From Bubalus kerabau (Eukaryota; Chordata; Mammalia; Artiodactyla; Bovidae): DNA of 64,000 nt. Location of the stretch: contig NW_026577901.1 in the NCBI RefSeq assembly GCF_029407905.1, positions 1,178,001 to 1,242,000 of the forward strand. The letters are read 5' to 3'. The position numbers and the translations under genes are program-made. Of this stretch, positions 59,582 to 64,000 are shown piece after piece; positions within the stretch are counted from its first letter, which is position 1, and each line of letters opens with the position of its first letter. The notes below the pieces were generated by a model. That model was not told the DNA's origin, searched no databases, and was given only the letters and a program-made list of their open reading frames with translations.

Positions 59582-60979
59582 ATGGCCTGGAGTCCAATCC
59601 CGAGTCCTCTCTCCAAACTCCACAGGAGGCTTGACTCCCTTTAGTACACACAGTGGGCTCCAAGAGATACCCATCGCGACTCGAGACGAGAGCGGAATTC
59701 TTTGCTTACCCTCGAGGTGAGAACTGACTCCCCGGATGAGTCTGGAATGCAAACCCGAGATCCCTGTCGCCCCTGGAGAGCAACGTTAGATCCTGGACAC
59801 AAGCCTAGACTAGGTCTCTCTTGCCCTGCAGTGACTCTAGCGCAATCCCCAGCTCCCCCTCGCAACCCGAAAGGAAGATTGGATTTCAAGGCCAACAAAA
59901 GGAAGCCTAAATTCCCGGTCATAACTCGAGAATCCCGCCGCAACTCGAGCAAAACCACGTGGTTCTCCCGTCATCGCAAGATGAGGCCCTTGCCCGCTAC
60001 AGCGTTTCAAAAGATGTCCCAGGTTCCGTCTTGAAATGCGAAACGGTACTTGGCACCCTTGATGCGACCCCAAAAGTCCCCCAACACGCCGGTCTCACTC
60101 AAGGGGAACACCGAGGTTCCCGGCACCACTTCATTTAAGCCCCTTCTCCCCTCCTGATCGTGACCGGTGGGTCGATTCCCCTGCTTTGTCTGCAAGGGGG
60201 CCCGACCTTCCCTGCACAACTCAGGATGAGGCCGGTCTCATGGGGAAATTCGATACGTAGCTTTGTGGGTGGTGCCACTTGCTGAAAGACTCCAATTTCC
60301 CGGTCCGCTCTTGATAAGAATCCGATGCTCGGACACCTCTTGGAAGGCAGCCTTGAGTATGAAGGTACAACACGAAGGGGCACTAACACACCTGTGCATC
60401 ATCTGGAAAAACGGGCAGGTTACACACACAGCTCGACAAGTGGCCTGTCACCTCGAGAACAACTCGAGAGGCAAGAGGAGTCCCATCCTCCAGAAAAGAC
60501 GAGGCCTGACTCTCCTGTACCAACATGCAGGGACCTTGCGATCTGAGTCAGAAATGGAGAGGAACACTGAGGTTCCTGCTTCAACTCAAGATGAGTCCCT
60601 CTTACATTCCACCAAATGCAGAGGAGTCTCGAGAGGCCCCTCCAAACTGCACAGTATCCCTGACTTCTCAGAGGCACTCTGAGAAGCTCCCTGAGGTCGC
60701 AGGCACAAGTCAAGGGAACCCTGGGTTTTATGCAGTGACCCGAGAAAGACCTCGAGAGTCCTTCTTCAACCCGTCTTGAGGCCCGATTACCCTACCATGA
60801 CTCGAGAGCAATGACGAGCTCCCCCTAGCCATCTCATGGGGACCTGACTTCCCTGGCGCCACACGAGAGGCTCCCTGAGCTCCCTCTCGTACCTCATCAG
60901 AAACCCGGCACTAGCGCGGCAGTCCAGAAAACCCACGAGACGCCGCCATCATCGCGAGATGAGGGCCTTCTTTTCCTGC

Positions 60980-63820
60980 ATGGCCTGGACAGGAATCCCG
61001 AGTCCTCTATCCAAACAGCACAGGAGGCTTGACTCCCTTTAGGGCACACAGTGGGCTCCAAGAGATACCCATCGCGACTCAAAAGGACAGTGGAGTTCTT
61101 TGCTTCCCCTCGAGACGAGGCCTGATTCCCCGGGTGAGTCTGGTATGCAACCCCAAGATCCCTGTCGCCCCTAGGGACGAGCATTAAGTCCTGGACACAA
61201 GCCTAGATTAGGTCTATTTTGCCCTGCAGTGACTCGAGAGCAATCCCCAGCTCTCCCTTTAAACTCGAATGGAAGATAGGACTTCCCTGGCCCAACACAT
61301 GAGGAAGACTGTATTCCCCGTCGAAACTCGAGAATCCCGCCACAACTCGAGAAACGCCACGTGGTTCCCCCGTCATCCCAAGATGAGGCCCTTGCCCCCT
61401 ACAGCGTCTCAAGAGAAGTCCCACGTTCCGTCTTGAAGTGCGAAACGGTATTGGCACCCTTGATGCGCCCTCAAAAGTTCCTCGACACACCAGTCTGACT
61501 CGAGGAGAACACCGAGGTTCCCGGCACCACTACATCTGGGCCCCTTCTCCCCTCCTGATCGCGACAGGAGGGTCGATTCCCCTGTTTTGTCTTGAAGGGG
61601 TTCCCACCTTTCCCGGTGCATCTCAGGATGAGGCCGGTCTCACGAGGATATTCGAGACATAGCCACGTGGATGGTGACACATGCCGAAAGACCCCGATTT
61701 CCCGGTCCGCTCTTGATAAGATCCTGATGCCCGGACACCTCTTTGAAGATAACCCTTTTGATGAAGGCACAACACTTAGGGGCACTGACACCCCTGGGTA
61801 TCGTCCGGAGAAACCCACAGGTACCACACACAGCTCGAGAAGTGACCTGTCACCCCGTGAACAACTGGAGAGGCAAGCAGAGTTCCATTCCTCCACACAA
61901 GACGAGGCCTGACTCTCCTGTTCGAACTCTGCAGCGAAACTGCGATCCGAGTCAGATCTGGCCCAGGGGAAGTCAGGAGAGGAAACATGAGTTTCCTGCC
62001 TCCACTCGAGATGAGGCCCTCTTCCATTGCACCGAACCCAGTGGAGTCCCGAGAGACTCCTCCCAACTGCACAGTATCCCTGACTTCTCAGAGGCACCCT
62101 TAGACCTTCCTGAGATCACCAGCACAAGTCGAGGGAACCAAGGGTTTCCTGCCCCAACCCGTAAAAGACCTCGAGAGTCCTTCTTCAACGCGTCTTGAGG
62201 TGCGATTCCCCTACCATGACTCGAGAGCAATGACGCGCTCCCCCTAGCCACGCGCATAGAAACCTGACTTCCCTGGCGCCACAGGAGAGGCTCCCTGAGC
62301 TCCCATTATACCTCGTGAGCAACACCACACTGGAGCCGCAGCTCGAGAATACCCACGAGACGCCCCAGTCCTCACGAGATGAGGGCCTTCTTTTGCTGTA
62401 TGGCCTGGAGAGCAATCCTGAGTCCTCTCTCCAAACTTCACAGGAGGCTTGACTCATTTTAGGCCACACAGTGAGCTCCAAGATATACCCGTCGCGACTT
62501 GACAGGAGAGCGGTGTCCTTGGCTTCCCCTCGAGACGAGGCCTGACTCCCCGGGTGAGTCGAGAATGCAATGCTGAGATCGCTTTCGCCCCAGCAGAGGA
62601 ACATTAGGTCCTGGACACAAGCCTAGATGAGGTCTATTTGGCCCTGCAGTGTCTCGAGAGCAATCCCCAGTTCTAACTCACAATTCGAATGAAAACTGGA
62701 CTTCCCTGGGCCAGTTGAAGAGGAAGCCTGAATTCCCGGTTGTAACTCGAGAATCCCGCCCCAACTCAAGAAAAACCACGTGGTTCCCCCGTCATCGAAA
62801 GATGAGGCCCTTGCCCGCTACAGCGTCTCAAGAGAAGTCCCACGTTCCGTATTGAAGAGCGAAAAGTTATTTGGAACCCTTGATGTGACCCCAAAAGTTC
62901 CCCGACATACCAGTCTCACTTGAGGAGAACACCGAGGTTCCCGGCACCACTTCATCTGAGACTCTTCTCCCCTCTTGATCGCGACAGGAGGTTCGATTCC
63001 CCTGCTTTGTCTGGAAGGCGTTCCCGACCTTCCTGGCGCACATCAAGATGAGGCCAGTCTCACGAGGAAATTCGAGACATAGCCTCGTGGGTGGTGCGAC
63101 ATGCCAAAAGACCCCAGTTCCCTGGTCCGCTCTTGATAAGAACCCGATGGCAGAACCCAACTCGAAGGCAATCCTGTGGAACAAGGCACAACACGAAGGG
63201 GCAGTGACACCCCAGTGCATCGTCCAGAAAAACCCGCAAGTTCCACATACAAATCGACAAGTGGCCTGTCACCCCATGAACAACGCGAGAGTCAAGCGGA
63301 GTTCCATTCCTCCACACAAGACGAGGCCTGACTCTCCTGTCCCAACTCTGCAGGGACTCTGGGATCCGAGTCAGATCCGGTGCATTCGAAGCCAGGAGAG
63401 GAACCCTGTGGTTCCTGCCTCAACTTGTCATGAGGCCCTCTTCCATTGCACCAAACCCAGTGGAGTTCCGAGAGGCCCCTCCCAACTCCACAGTGACCCT
63501 GACTTCTCAGAGGCACGCTGAGAAGCTTCCTGAGGTCACTGGCACAAGTCGATGGAACCCAGGGTTTCCTGCTGCAACCCAAGAAAGACCTCGAGAGTCC
63601 TTCTTTAACACGTTTTCAGGCCCAATTCCCCTACCATGACTCGAGAACAATGACGGGCTCCCTCTCACCACGTGCATAGAGACCTGACTGCCCTGGCACC
63701 ACATGAGAGGCTCACTGAGCTCCCAGTCTTACTTCGTGAGAAACCCCACACTAGCGCCACAGCTCGAGAAAACCTACGAGACGCCCCAGTCATCGGGAGA
63801 TGAGGGCCTTCTTTTCCTGC
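60980..63820 (+). repeat. Two long-type flank monomers (1420 and 1421 bp)
   Basis: The extra bases lie near 61.96 kb (CTGGCCCAGGGGAAGTCAGG) and 63.38 kb (CGGTGCATTCGAAGCCAGG), at the same place as in the 52.1-54.9 kb pair. Confidence 0.75.
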
Positions 63821-64000
63821 ATTGCCTGGAGAGCAATCCCGTGTCCTCCCTCCAAACACCAGAGGAGGTTTGACTCCCTTTAAGCCAGTCAGTGGGCTCC
63901 AAGACATACCCGTCCGACTCGAGAGGAGAGCAGAGTCCTTTGCTTCCCCTCGAGACGAGGCCTGACTCCAGGGTGAGTCTGGAATGCAACCCCGAGATTC

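Larger units (their letters stand above)
14254..64000 (+). repeat. Bovine 1.715-type satellite (satellite I) array
   Basis: One monomer of about 1.4 kb repeats head to tail to the window end with no interruption by other elements. I set the phase at ATGGCCTGGAGAGCAATCC. Monomer length, frequent CTCGAG words, and recurring internal GATGAGGCC-like words (the family is described as built from ~31-bp subrepeats) fit bovine satellite I. The 1.711b-type retroviral-like insert known from a related satellite was not seen. Open frames up to 296 codons occur on both strands at the same monomer positions and are not genes. Confidence 0.9.
51731..64000 (+). repeat. Diverged right flank of the 1.715-type array
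   Basis: Monomer starts: 52112, 53532, 54949, 56349, 57753, a truncated unit at 59149, then 59582, 60980, 62400 and a partial from 63821. Flank-type variants include CAAACTCCACAGGAGGC, CAGTGGGCTCCAAGAG and CACTCGAGATGAGGCCCTCTTCC followed by ATTGCACC. Pairwise differences are many, with frequent CpG loss, so these monomers have not been recently homogenised. The array continues past the window. Confidence 0.88.

Noticed and set aside
14254..64000. CENP-B box in the satellite monomer
   Set aside because: TTCG words in the core (such as TTCGAGAC and TTCGAAGG) do not continue as the CENP-B box pattern on either strand. The check was by eye on the core consensus; a motif scan of every monomer would settle it.
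14254..64000. CRISPR-like spaced direct repeats (CTCGAG words)
   Set aside because: The words lie inside a 1.4-kb satellite monomer with related, not unique, sequence between them, in a mammalian genome.

Overview
The window reads as ruminant, most likely bovine (Bos), pericentromeric DNA. A Bov-A2 SINE lies at the left end, and about 50 kb at the right end is a tandem array with a period of 1404-1405 bp. That period and its CTCGAG-rich, CpG-rich sequence fit the bovine 1.715 g/cm3 satellite (satellite I). I find no convincing protein-coding gene, tRNA, rRNA or CRISPR array. The many open frames in the satellite come from GC-rich repeats.

Layout. (1) 1-2.2 kb is ordinary AT-rich interspersed DNA: a (CTG)n tract, a Bov-A2 SINE, a decayed L1 ORF2 fragment, and a well-formed minus-strand polyadenylation signal near 1.86 kb. 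(2) 2.2-2.76 kb is a CpG-island-like block with four spaced copies of a ~119-bp GC-rich repeat and four perfect CCCCGCCCC boxes. (3) 2.75-14.25 kb is a different satellite-like array, which I could not name. It has two unit types, A (~0.70 kb) and B (~0.53 kb), mostly alternating with a period near 1.23 kb. B looks like A with ~166 bp deleted. One B unit is split by a 1300-bp solo LTR (10469-11768) with a perfect 6-bp target duplication. (4) At 14254 the A/B array joins the 1.715 array directly.

The 1.715 array has three zones: one old-type partial monomer (14254-15591), a homogenised core of 26 monomers (15592 to about 51.73 kb), and an older, diverged flank that runs past the window end (about 51.73-64 kb). 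The core has nested higher-order duplications: dimers of 2810 bp (about 23.6-29.2 kb), a trimer of 4214 bp (about 31.0-39.5 kb), dimers of 2809 bp (about 44-50.7 kb), and single-monomer pairs. The flank has length variants (1396-1404 and 1417-1421 bp) and one 433-bp truncated monomer.

The biology here is satellite evolution by unequal exchange, not gene function. The items most worth following are the A/B family, its possible link to the GC-rich block beside it, and the recombination scars at the array edges. Family names rest on recognition from memory; no database search was possible.
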